From positions 248,001 through 312,000 of the forward strand of contig NZ_JAFKDE010000003.1 of assembly GCF_017255295.1 (NCBI RefSeq): DNA of 64,000 nt, read 5' to 3'. Below the pieces are notes generated by a model. The model searched no databases. It saw nothing but the letters and a program-made list of their open reading frames with translations, and was not told the origin of the DNA. Positions 15,271-22,906 of the stretch are shown piece after piece; position 1 is the stretch's first letter, and each line of letters begins with the position of its first letter. A program made the position numbers and the translations under genes. The stretch comes from Nitratireductor aquimarinus (GTDB taxonomy: Bacteria; Pseudomonadota; Alphaproteobacteria; Rhizobiales; Rhizobiaceae).

Positions 15271-16474
15271 GAACGTTTCCGGCCTCTCCACCCAGATCGA
15301 CGGCGCGCTCTGGCAGCGCATCGTGTGCCGCTGGGCTGATGCGATCACCATTGGCCGGATCACCCTGCGCTTTCCCGATGGCCAGACCTACACCGCTGCC
15401 GGAGAAAAACCGGGTCCGGCTGCCGCCCTACGTTTCAACACCGGTCGCGGTTTCATGCAGATCCTTTCCGGCGGCAGCACGGGTTTTGCAAAGGCCTATC
15501 TCGACGGGCACGTAGACACGCCGGATCTTGATGCGATCATGGAGCTGGCGCTTGCCAATGAAAACCGCTGGCAGAATGTGCTCGACACGTCGAAGCTCGT
15601 CTCCCGGCTGGATTTCATCCGGCATCGTCTGCGGCGCAATTCACGCAGCGGCAGCCGGCGCAACATTGCCTATCACTATGATCTGGGCAACGCGTTCTAT
15701 CGGCTCTGGCTCGATGACACGATGACCTATTCCTCGGCCCTTTACGAGGACGGCCAGACGGATCTGGAACAGGCGCAGATCGCGAAATATGACCGCATTC
15801 TGGAGCGGCTCGGGATCGGGCCGGATGACCGTGTTCTGGAGATCGGCTGCGGCTGGGGCGGCTTTGCCGAACATGCGATCCGCAAGACCGGCTGCCATGT
15901 GACCGGCCTGACGCTTTCCACCGAACAGGCGGATTATGCACGCGCCCGGCTGTCTGATGCCGGGTTGTCGGAGAAGGCCGACATTCGATTGCAGGACTAC
16001 CGCGACTGTCAGGGCCGGTTCACAAAAATCGTGTCCATCGAGATGTTCGAGGCGGTGGGCGAGGAAAACTGGCCGCTTTATTTCGCCCGCGTGCGTGATC
16101 TGCTGGCCGAAGAGGGCCGTGCGCTTCTGCAGGTCATCACGATTGATGAAACCCGCTTCGACCATTACCGCCGCAATGCGGATTTCATCCAGAAATACAT
16201 CTTTCCTGGCGGCATGCTCCCCTCGCCTGCAGCCTTCATAAATGCGGCCGGAACCGCCGGAATGGCGGTGGTTGACGAACTCCGCTTCGGTCCCGATTAC
16301 GCCACCACGCTCGCCGAATGGGAGACACGCTTCCGCGCGTCCTGGGAGAAGATAGAAGCGCTCGGCTTCGATGAGCGCTTCTATCGCATGTGGCTCTATT
16401 ATCTCGCTTATTGCCGGACTGGATTCCGCACCGGCCGCATCGATGTGGTCCAGTTCGAGCTTGTGAAACCGTGA
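15257..16474 (+). CDS. Cyclopropane-fatty-acid-synthase-like methyltransferase
   Basis: 405 residues. It is a SAM-dependent methyltransferase acting on acyl chains of membrane phospholipids: RNIAYHYDLGNAFYRLWLD, DDTMTYSSALY, VLEIGCGWGGFAEHA (SAM site ~196-210), VSIEMFEAVGEENW, and QKYIFPGGMLPSP. An N-terminal ~100-residue SCP2-like segment is normal for the family. In Rhodobacter, related genes under RpoE control serve methylated or furan fatty acid synthesis; which product is made here cannot be read from sequence. It overlaps DUF1365 by 14 bases. A short GGCGC/GCGCC hairpin separates it from the convergent SDR. Confidence 0.9.
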   Translation: MSHIENVSGLSTQIDGALWQRIVCRWADAITIGRITLRFPDGQTYTAAGEKPGPAAALRFNTGRGFMQILSGGSTGFAKAYLDGHVDTPDLDAIMELALANENRWQNVLDTSKLVSRLDFIRHRLRRNSRSGSRRNIAYHYDLGNAFYRLWLDDTMTYSSALYEDGQTDLEQAQIAKYDRILERLGIGPDDRVLEIGCGWGGFAEHAIRKTGCHVTGLTLSTEQADYARARLSDAGLSEKADIRLQDYRDCQGRFTKIVSIEMFEAVGEENWPLYFARVRDLLAEEGRALLQVITIDETRFDHYRRNADFIQKYIFPGGMLPSPAAFINAAGTAGMAVVDELRFGPDYATTLAEWETRFRASWEKIEALGFDERFYRMWLYYLAYCRTGFRTGRIDVVQFELVKP

Positions 16475-16489
16475 GGCGCGCGGTGCGCC

Positions 16490-17263
16490 TTACGCAGTTT
16501 CCTGCGCGCGCACCAGCTTTCTCGTGATCGCAAACCTGAGGCCTGCGGGAAGTGCGTGAAGGAGCTTCACCGCGAGCTTCATCTTCCATGGAAAGATGAT
16601 CTCGTAGCGGCGGTCAGTAAGCCCGCGTTCAATGTGTTCTGCGGCCTCGTCGGCCGAAATCATGAACGGCATTGGAAAATCGTTGCGCGCCGTCAGCGGC
16701 GTGTCGACGAAACCGGGATTGATGATGCTGAGCGAAACATTCCGGCGCTCGGCTTCGGGCTTCATCGCTTCACACAGATTGTTCAGCGCGGCCTTGGTCG
16801 CGCCATAGGTTGCCCCGCCCGGAAGCCCGGTATAACCGGCGACCGAGGCCATGATGGCGATCTGCCCCCGGCCCCGCCGCATCATTGCCTGAAGCACCGG
16901 ATCGAGCGCATTGCACGCCCCTTGCAGATTGACCGATATCATTCTGGCGGCGGTTTCCGCGCTGAAACCGAACGCGCCATCCCGCGTATAGGTGCCCGCC
17001 CCCAGAACGGCCATGTCCACCGGCCCGAGCGCTTCTTCGATGGCCTCGAACACGGCGCGTGTTTCATCCATCTCTGTCACGTCGAGCGGATACGGGTGAA
17101 TGCTCTCCGGGACTTCTTTTGCGAGATTGAGGAGCGCCTCTTCACTGCGCGCGCTTGCCGCCACGCGCCAGCCCGATTTGGTCAGTCGCAGGGCAAGCGC
17201 GCGTCCGATGCCGGAACTGGCGCCGGTGATCCAGACGAGACGGTTTGCGGAAATTTCGCTCAT
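16490..17263 (-). CDS. Short-chain dehydrogenase/reductase
   Basis: 257 residues from ATG 17263, preceded by AGGAGA; the frame opens to 17359 without further SDR sequence. The cofactor motif VWITGASSGIGRALALRL (Gly-x3-Gly-x-Gly), VLGAGTY (NNAG-like), the catalytic Ser in MASVAGYTGLPGGATYGATKAAL and the YxxxK within it are intact. It is probably an NADP-dependent reductase. A TGATCC-N18-TAGTGT promoter lies ~30 bases before the start, so it likely belongs to the RpoE regulon with the fatty-acid genes opposite. Confidence 0.9.
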   Translation of the reverse strand: MSEISANRLVWITGASSGIGRALALRLTKSGWRVAASARSEEALLNLAKEVPESIHPYPLDVTEMDETRAVFEAIEEALGPVDMAVLGAGTYTRDGAFGFSAETAARMISVNLQGACNALDPVLQAMMRRGRGQIAIMASVAGYTGLPGGATYGATKAALNNLCEAMKPEAERRNVSLSIINPGFVDTPLTARNDFPMPFMISADEAAEHIERGLTDRRYEIIFPWKMKLAVKLLHALPAGLRFAITRKLVRAQETA

Positions 17264-17296
17264 TTTCACTCGTTCTCCTGCGCTTTTGTCACAAAA

Positions 17297-17325
17297 CACT
17301 ACGAGAATCGGCGAAAAGTGGATCA
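17297..17325 (-). promoter_or_regulatory. Putative RpoE-dependent promoter of the SDR gene
   Basis: Minus strand TGATCC (17325-17320), 18 bases, TAGTG (17301-17297). It is identical in both boxes and spacing to the site before rpoE, which supports membership in one regulon. Confidence 0.65.
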
Positions 17326-17451
17326 CCACACGCGGGTTCAAAAAATGTCGGTGACACACCCGACCTTCGCGTGGCGATTATGCAGAAAACCCAGCAATTG
17401 CAGGCGTTTGCGCTGTGGTCCACAGGCGAACCGGAAACACGCCGGCTAAGC

Positions 17452-17497
17452 TTGACAAAACAAATGCGCTATTTTCTTATTAAAAGAACATTTGTTT
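17452..17497 (+). promoter_or_regulatory. Promoter and dyad operator of the M81-TRAP operon
   Basis: TTGACA (17452-17457) and TCTTAT (17475-17480), 17 bases apart, form a good sigma-70 promoter. The arms AAACAAATG (17458-17466) and CATTTGTTT (17489-17497) are an exact nine-base inverted repeat that brackets the -10 region. A repressor there would block transcription; the RpiR-type regulator encoded at 22009 is the natural candidate. Confidence 0.65.
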
Positions 17498-17518
17498 CAT
17501 ATTTCCATTGGAAACGAC

Positions 17519-19003
17519 ATGCGCATAGGCGTCGCCCGGCTCTGGCACGAGGCAAACTCATTCTCAGTCTGCGAAACCCGTCTGGAGCAGTTTCAGGCCC
17601 GCGAATGGGTGCGCGGCGAAGAAGCTCGCGAACTCTACCGGGACACGTCCACGGAACCGGGCGGTGCGCTCGCCTGGGCCGAGCAGCGCGAAAACGTCGA
17701 GCTGGTCTTCTCCCGTTGCGCATCAGCGGCTCCGGCCGGCCCGGTCGATCAGGCGCTGCTTGACCGGTTGACGCAGGAAATCGTCGAAGACGCATCGCTG
17801 GACGGTATCGACGGGCTCTACCTCTCGCTTCACGGCGCATGCATCGGAACCACGGATCTCGATCCGGAGCTGACGCTTGTCAAAGCCCTGCGTCAGCGCT
17901 TTCCCGATCTGCCGATTGCGGCCTCCTTCGACATGCATGCCTGCATCGCGCCTGAACTGGCCGATATGTTGAATGCGGCAACCATCTATCGCACCTACCC
18001 GCATGTGGACATGGCCGAGACTGCGCAGGCCGCACTCGACATGCTTGCCTGCATGGTGGAAGGCGGGCTGAAGCCCCGCGTGATCCTGCGCCGGATCGGG
18101 CGCATTCTGCCGAGCTTCAACATGCGCACCGACGGGCCGGGCCCGATGCGTGACATCGAGGCGAAGGCGCAGATCCTTGCGCCGGATGCTGCCGCCGCGC
18201 CCTTCCCCGCAGCCTACCCCTATGCAAGCTTTGCTTACGCGGATGTTCCCGTCGCAGATGCCGGCGTTCTGGTAACCTGTCTCAACGAAGCCGAGGGCTC
18301 CGCACTGGCGGACGAGGTTGCGGCTTTCATGCTTTCGCAGCAGGCCCGCTTTCAGCCGGATCTGCCATCCGCGCATGAGGCGCTCGCGGCCTGTCCGTGG
18401 GCGAGCGGCGCGCGCGTCGCGTTTCTGGAACCTTCTGACAATCCGCTTTCCGGCGGCATTGGCGATACGCCGGGTCTGTTTGCAGCGGCTCTGGAAGCCG
18501 ATCTGCCGGAAGGCAGCGTCTTCGCGTTTTTCTGCGATCCCGATCTGGTGACGAAATCCCACGAAGCGGGGGCCGGGGCGACGCTCGAAGTCTCGCTGGG
18601 CGGACGGCTTGACGACCGGTTCGGCGAACCGCTGCGTTGCATGGCCAAGGTGCTCTGCGTCACTGATGGCCGGTTCCGCAACGAAGACGCGATGGAGCGC
18701 GGCATGCCGGTGGACCTCGGCCCCACCGCACTGATCGGTGTGAACGGTCTGCGGGTCATCGTCACCACGGGCTGCCAGTCGCCCAACGACACGGCCTATT
18801 TCCGCCTTCACGGCATCGATATCGACACGGTGCCCGTGCTTCTCGCCAAGGCGAAAAACCATTTCCGCGCTGCTTTCGGCAGCCGGTTTGACGTCATCCA
18901 GTCCTGCGAAACGCTGGGGCCAGCCATGGCTGACGTTTCACAACTGCCCTTCCGAAATGTGCCTCGGGAGCGCTTCAACCTGAAAGAACAGAGGGAAACA
19001 TGA
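17519..19003 (+). CDS. M81-family (MlrC-like) metallopeptidase
   Basis: 494 residues from ATG 17519, after TTGGAAA; nine more codons are open upstream. The N-terminal RIGVARLWHEANSFS, GLYLSLHGACIG, ASFDMHACIAPEL and YRTYPHVDMAET blocks, with histidines and aspartates likely to bind zinc, are diagnostic of the MlrC domain, and the C-terminal EPSDNPLSGGIGD block belongs to its second domain. MlrC was named for linearised microcystin degradation, but most members sit in catabolic operons with unknown peptide or amide substrates. It is translationally coupled to the TRAP binding protein by ATGA, implying that the imported compound is its substrate. Confidence 0.88.
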   Translation: MRIGVARLWHEANSFSVCETRLEQFQAREWVRGEEARELYRDTSTEPGGALAWAEQRENVELVFSRCASAAPAGPVDQALLDRLTQEIVEDASLDGIDGLYLSLHGACIGTTDLDPELTLVKALRQRFPDLPIAASFDMHACIAPELADMLNAATIYRTYPHVDMAETAQAALDMLACMVEGGLKPRVILRRIGRILPSFNMRTDGPGPMRDIEAKAQILAPDAAAAPFPAAYPYASFAYADVPVADAGVLVTCLNEAEGSALADEVAAFMLSQQARFQPDLPSAHEALAACPWASGARVAFLEPSDNPLSGGIGDTPGLFAAALEADLPEGSVFAFFCDPDLVTKSHEAGAGATLEVSLGGRLDDRFGEPLRCMAKVLCVTDGRFRNEDAMERGMPVDLGPTALIGVNGLRVIVTTGCQSPNDTAYFRLHGIDIDTVPVLLAKAKNHFRAAFGSRFDVIQSCETLGPAMADVSQLPFRNVPRERFNLKEQRET

Positions 19004-20115
19004 AGAAGACAATTACTGCCGCCCTGCTCGGCCTTGCGGCAAGCTCCGTCAGCGCCGCTGCCATCGAACTCACCGTCAGCTCCTGGGTCGCGCCGTCGCA
19101 TCCGACGATCTTTGCTGGCTATGAAACCTACTTCCCGGCTGTGGCCAAGGCCTCCGGCGGTGATGTGACCTTCAACCTGGTTTCCGGCGGCGCTCTGCTG
19201 GGCGGCAAGGAAACGCTGACCGGTCTTGGCGACGGCGTTGCCGATGCATCCGTTCTGGCGCTGACCTACAACCCGGCCCAGCTGCCGACCAGCCAGCTCG
19301 TTGCGGAACTCGCCATGCTGAGCGGCGATTCACTGGCCGTTGCCGCTGCCGTGACCGAGTTCACGCTGCTCAACTGCGCGCCCTGCGTTGACGAATTTTC
19401 CAAGCAGAACGTCGTTTACACCGGCAGCTACGCGACGGCGCCCTATGCGCTGATCAGCAAGGAAGACGTGACCCAGACCGGCGACGTGGCTGGCAAGCGC
19501 ATCCGTTCGCCCGGTGGCGCATGGGATCGCTGGATCGGCGAGGCCGGCGCGACCGTCGTGCACACCTCCAGCTCGGAAATGTATGAGGCGCTGGACAAGG
19601 GCGTGATCGACATCGCCATGCAGCCTGCCGCTTCGCTCAAGACGCATTCGCTCTGGGATGTGGCCGACACGATCACGCTGGGCAGCTTCGGCGTCTACAA
19701 TTCCGGTCCGCTGCTTGCGTTCAACAAGGACGCGTGGATGGAGCTGAGCGCTGAAAACCGTCGCGTTCTGCTCGACGAGATGGCTGACGCCATCGTCGCG
19801 ACCACCGAAGCCTATGTGGCGCAGAACGAAGACGCCAAGGCGGAAGCCGCCGACCACGGCATGAAGGTTCTCGACAAGCCGGAAGCGCTGGAGACGGAAA
19901 TTGCCGCCTTCAACAGCCAGGACATCGCCTCCATCATCGAGAAGGCGCAGGACGTCTACGGCGTCGAGAATGCGCAAGCGCTGATCGAGAGCTACCAGGC
20001 ATCGCTTGCCAAATGGGAAGAGATCACGGCTTCCGGTCTTTCCGGCGAGGCGTTTGCCGAGCGCATGAAGACCGAGATCTTCGACAAGCTTTCGGAAAAC
20101 GAATACGGCCTTTGA
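19000..20115 (+). CDS. TRAP transporter substrate-binding protein (DctP family)
   Basis: 371 residues with a Sec signal peptide (MKKTITAALLGLAASSVSAA). The periplasmic DctP fold is supported by GGALLGGKETLTGLGDGVAD, KRIRSPGGAWDRWIGEAGAT (the conserved arginine that usually holds a carboxylate) and MYEALDKGVIDIAMQPAAS. It delivers an organic acid-like ligand to the DctQ-DctM permease. A stable hairpin after its stop probably raises its expression relative to the permease genes. Confidence 0.92.
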   Translation: MKKTITAALLGLAASSVSAAAIELTVSSWVAPSHPTIFAGYETYFPAVAKASGGDVTFNLVSGGALLGGKETLTGLGDGVADASVLALTYNPAQLPTSQLVAELAMLSGDSLAVAAAVTEFTLLNCAPCVDEFSKQNVVYTGSYATAPYALISKEDVTQTGDVAGKRIRSPGGAWDRWIGEAGATVVHTSSSEMYEALDKGVIDIAMQPAASLKTHSLWDVADTITLGSFGVYNSGPLLAFNKDAWMELSAENRRVLLDEMADAIVATTEAYVAQNEDAKAEAADHGMKVLDKPEALETEIAAFNSQDIASIIEKAQDVYGVENAQALIESYQASLAKWEEITASGLSGEAFAERMKTEIFDKLSENEYGL

Positions 20116-20124
20116 GCCGGTCGC

Positions 20125-20147
20125 GGCGGCGCTTCATGAGCGCCGCC
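20125..20147 (+). terminator. Intercistronic hairpin between dctP and dctQ
   Basis: GGCGGCGCT and AGCGCCGCC form a perfect nine-pair stem with a TCATG loop, followed by CCTTCT. Such a hairpin just after a binding-protein gene typically protects its mRNA or partly stops transcription so that binding protein exceeds permease. Confidence 0.7.
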
Positions 20148-20174
20148 CCTTCTATCTGACACGCCGGATATTCC

Positions 20175-20690
20175 ATGCAACAAATCGATGTCTTCCTGGG
20201 CAGGCTGGGGCGTCTTCTCGCGCTTGCGGCAAGCCTTTGCCTCGTCGTCATGATGTTCCAGATCTGCCTTGATGTTGGCGGGCGTTACCTCTTTGGCAAG
20301 CCCATGCCCTCAACGCTCGAGATCGTCTCGGACTGGTGGATGCCGGCGCTGATCTTCCTGCCGCTGCTCAATGTGGAATGGCGCAACGAAAACATTGCCG
20401 TCGACCTGTTCTATCAGGGGCTCGGCCCCCGTGCGCAGGCCGTGCTTGATGTGATCGCCCTCGTGTGTTTCGGCGTGTTCCTCGCGCTCATCGCCTATGC
20501 CGGTTTCGAGCAGGCCATGCGCGCCTATCGGCAGGGCGAGTTCATCATCGGCATGATCCCCGTCATTACCTGGCCGCCCCGTTTCTTCCTGCCGGTGGCG
20601 GGCTTCCTGACGGCCCTTCTTTGCTTTGTCCGGGCCGTACGCGCCGTTGGCCGCGCCGCTTCGACCAAAGCCGAAACCAGCGACATCTAG
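20175..20690 (+). CDS. TRAP transporter small permease (DctQ family)
   Basis: 171 residues with four membrane helices. LLALAASLCLVVMMFQICLD and the first-loop GRYLFGKPMPSTLEIVSDWW are typical DctQ features, as is the W-rich second helix (PLLNVEWRNENIAVDLFYQ). It pairs with the large permease encoded ten bases downstream in the inner membrane and is needed for sodium-driven uptake. Confidence 0.9.
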   Translation: MQQIDVFLGRLGRLLALAASLCLVVMMFQICLDVGGRYLFGKPMPSTLEIVSDWWMPALIFLPLLNVEWRNENIAVDLFYQGLGPRAQAVLDVIALVCFGVFLALIAYAGFEQAMRAYRQGEFIIGMIPVITWPPRFFLPVAGFLTALLCFVRAVRAVGRAASTKAETSDI

Positions 20691-20699
20691 GGGCCTATC

Positions 20700-22004
20700 G
20701 TGGATAGCATCACACTCGTCTACTGGGCGCTTGGCGCGCTCATGATCCTTCTGGCGCTGCGCGTCCCCGTTGCAGCAGCCCTTGGCCTCGTCGCCATTGT
20801 CGGCATGTATATTCTGGTTGGCGAGCGGGCCACCTGGGGCGTTCTTCGCTCGGTCCCGCATGCCTTTGCCGCACACTGGAGCCTGAGCGCCATCCCCATG
20901 TTCCTGTTCATGGGCTATGTCTGCTTCTCTGCCGGTCTGACCGACGGTCTGTTCCGCGTGGCGCGGGCCTGGCTGAACTTCCTGCCGGGCGGCCTTGCCA
21001 TCTCGTCTGTTGGCGGGGCTGCGCTCTTCTCCTCCGTCACCGGCTCCTCCGTTGCCTGTGCGGCGGCCATGGGCAAGATTGCCGTGCCGGCCATGCTCGA
21101 CCGCGGCTATGACGCAAAGCTCGCCGTTGGCACCATCGCGGCTGCCGGCACCATGGGCTCGCTCATTCCGCCAAGCACGATCCTGCTGCTTTACGCCGTC
21201 TTTGCCGAAGTGCCGGTCAGTGAACTGTTCATCGGCGCGGTCATTCCGGGGCTTATCACTGCGCTCATGTATGCGCTGATGATCCTGATGCGGGTGAAGT
21301 ACAATCCGTCTCTGGCTCCGCGCGAGATGAGCGTCGACTGGCGTGAGCGCTTTCTGGCGCTCGGCGAGACCTGGCCGCTCTTCCTGCTTGTCATCACGGT
21401 TTTCGGCGGCATCTTTGCCGGTCTCTTCTCGGCAACGGAAGCGGGCGCCATCGGCGCGCTGGCGGCCATCGCCATCGGTTTCGCCAAGCGCACGCTCTCC
21501 TGGCGAGCCCTGAAGGACGCCGCGTTCGAGACCATCCGCTCCACCTCGGCCATCTTCCTGATCGCCGTGGCCGCAGCGCTGCTGACCCGCCTCTTCGCCT
21601 TCGCCGGCTTCCCTGATTATGTGCAGGGACTGATCGGCGAGGACATGTCGCCGCTGCTCATCATCATCGCCGTGTCGCTGATCTATCTGGTTCTGGGCAT
21701 GTTCCTCGACCCGATCGGCGTGATGCTTTTGACGCTGCCCGTTCTGCTGCCGATCTTCGAGACGGCGGACATCAGCCTCATCTATGCGGGTGTGATGATC
21801 ACCAAATATCTGGAGATCGGTCTCATCACGCCACCGGTCGGGCTCAATGTGTTCGTGATCAAGAATGTCGTGGCGGACAGGGTGTCGATCAGCGACGTCT
21901 TCCGCGGCGTGGGCTGGTTCCTGCTTGCCGATGTGGTGACGGTGGCCATACTCATAGCCTTCCCGGCGACCGTTCTGTGGTTGCCCAGCCTGATAAGCGG
22001 GTGA
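20700..22004 (+). CDS. TRAP transporter large permease (DctM family)
   Basis: 434 residues from a GTG start, with about twelve membrane helices. SVTGSSVACAAAMGKIAVP, GSLIPPSTILLLYAVFAEV, FSATEAGAIGALAAIAIGF and ITPPVGLNVFVIK are the conserved DctM signatures that form the ion and substrate path. It uses a sodium gradient to import the ligand captured by DctP. Confidence 0.93.
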   Translation: MDSITLVYWALGALMILLALRVPVAAALGLVAIVGMYILVGERATWGVLRSVPHAFAAHWSLSAIPMFLFMGYVCFSAGLTDGLFRVARAWLNFLPGGLAISSVGGAALFSSVTGSSVACAAAMGKIAVPAMLDRGYDAKLAVGTIAAAGTMGSLIPPSTILLLYAVFAEVPVSELFIGAVIPGLITALMYALMILMRVKYNPSLAPREMSVDWRERFLALGETWPLFLLVITVFGGIFAGLFSATEAGAIGALAAIAIGFAKRTLSWRALKDAAFETIRSTSAIFLIAVAAALLTRLFAFAGFPDYVQGLIGEDMSPLLIIIAVSLIYLVLGMFLDPIGVMLLTLPVLLPIFETADISLIYAGVMITKYLEIGLITPPVGLNVFVIKNVVADRVSISDVFRGVGWFLLADVVTVAILIAFPATVLWLPSLISG

Positions 22005-22008
22005 CACC

Positions 22009-22893
22009 ATGACCGAGGCCCCTACCCTTGAAGCCCTGAGCCAGCGGATGATTGCCGAGATCGACGCATTGCCGCGTCGACTGGCCGATGGCGCACGCTA
22101 TCTGATCGATCATCCCGACGATGTGGTGCTTCTCTCCATGCGCGAGATCGCCACACGCGCCGGCATTGCGCCGGCGACGCTGGTGCGGCTGGCGCGCACG
22201 CTGGGCTTTGCCGACTGGTCGGAACTGCGCGCGGTCTACGCCAACAGTTTCCGGACCGGGCCGGCCCGCTATGCCGACAAGGCGGTGGCGGCCGTGCAGC
22301 AGGACAAGGGCGCGGGGCTTCTCAGCGAAACGTTTCGCGCGCAGGAGGCGAGCCTCGCCTTTGCGCTCGAAAGCAATGCGCTTGAGGACATCACGGCGGC
22401 GGCGCGCACGCTCGCCCATGCCGAGCGCATCTATGTGGCTGCCTTCATGAGTTGCCGGGGACCGGGCCTCACCTTCACCTATCTGTGCAAGATGCTGCGC
22501 CCGAACGTGGAGTTTCTCGGCAGCGAAGGCTCATCGCTGGTGGCCGACCTTTCCATGCTCACCGAGCGCGATGCGGTTCTCTCGATCAACTTCCAGCCCT
22601 ATGCGCGCGAAATCGACATGGTGGCCGAGGCTGTCGCAAAGTCGGGTGCAAGCCTGATCAGCCTGGCCGACAGCCGCGCCACGCCGCTTCAACCGCACGC
22701 CTCCACCTGCCTTCTGTTCTCTGCAGAGAGCCCGTCCTTCTTCCCCTCCGTCATTTCCGCCGTAGGCGTTGTCGAGGGGCTTGCAGCGGCCATGCTGACC
22801 GAGCTGCAGGACACGGCCATGGAGCGGATCGGCCACATCGAAGAACAGCTTTACACATCCGGTTCCTACCACGCGCACCGTCGTGCGCGATAA
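22009..22893 (+). CDS. MurR/RpiR-family transcriptional regulator
   Basis: 294 residues. The N-terminal winged helix (LSMREIATRAGIAPATLVRLARTLGFADWSELR, ~40-75) and the C-terminal SIS sugar-phosphate-type sensor domain (~125-270, with AERIYVAAFMSCRGPGL and DAVLSINFQPYAREIDM) are the RpiR layout. Encoded inside the M81-TRAP operon, four bases after dctM, it is the obvious regulator of that operon. The AAACAAATG dyad over the operon promoter is its likely site. The effector is unknown. Confidence 0.9.
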   Translation: MTEAPTLEALSQRMIAEIDALPRRLADGARYLIDHPDDVVLLSMREIATRAGIAPATLVRLARTLGFADWSELRAVYANSFRTGPARYADKAVAAVQQDKGAGLLSETFRAQEASLAFALESNALEDITAAARTLAHAERIYVAAFMSCRGPGLTFTYLCKMLRPNVEFLGSEGSSLVADLSMLTERDAVLSINFQPYAREIDMVAEAVAKSGASLISLADSRATPLQPHASTCLLFSAESPSFFPSVISAVGVVEGLAAAMLTELQDTAMERIGHIEEQLYTSGSYHAHRRAR

Positions 22894-22906
22894 CAGAGAC
22901 GTCCCA

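Noticed and set aside
20310-22010. 566-codon minus-strand open frame
   Set aside because: Antisense to dctQ and dctM; extremely hydrophilic, complementing the hydrophobic permease codons.
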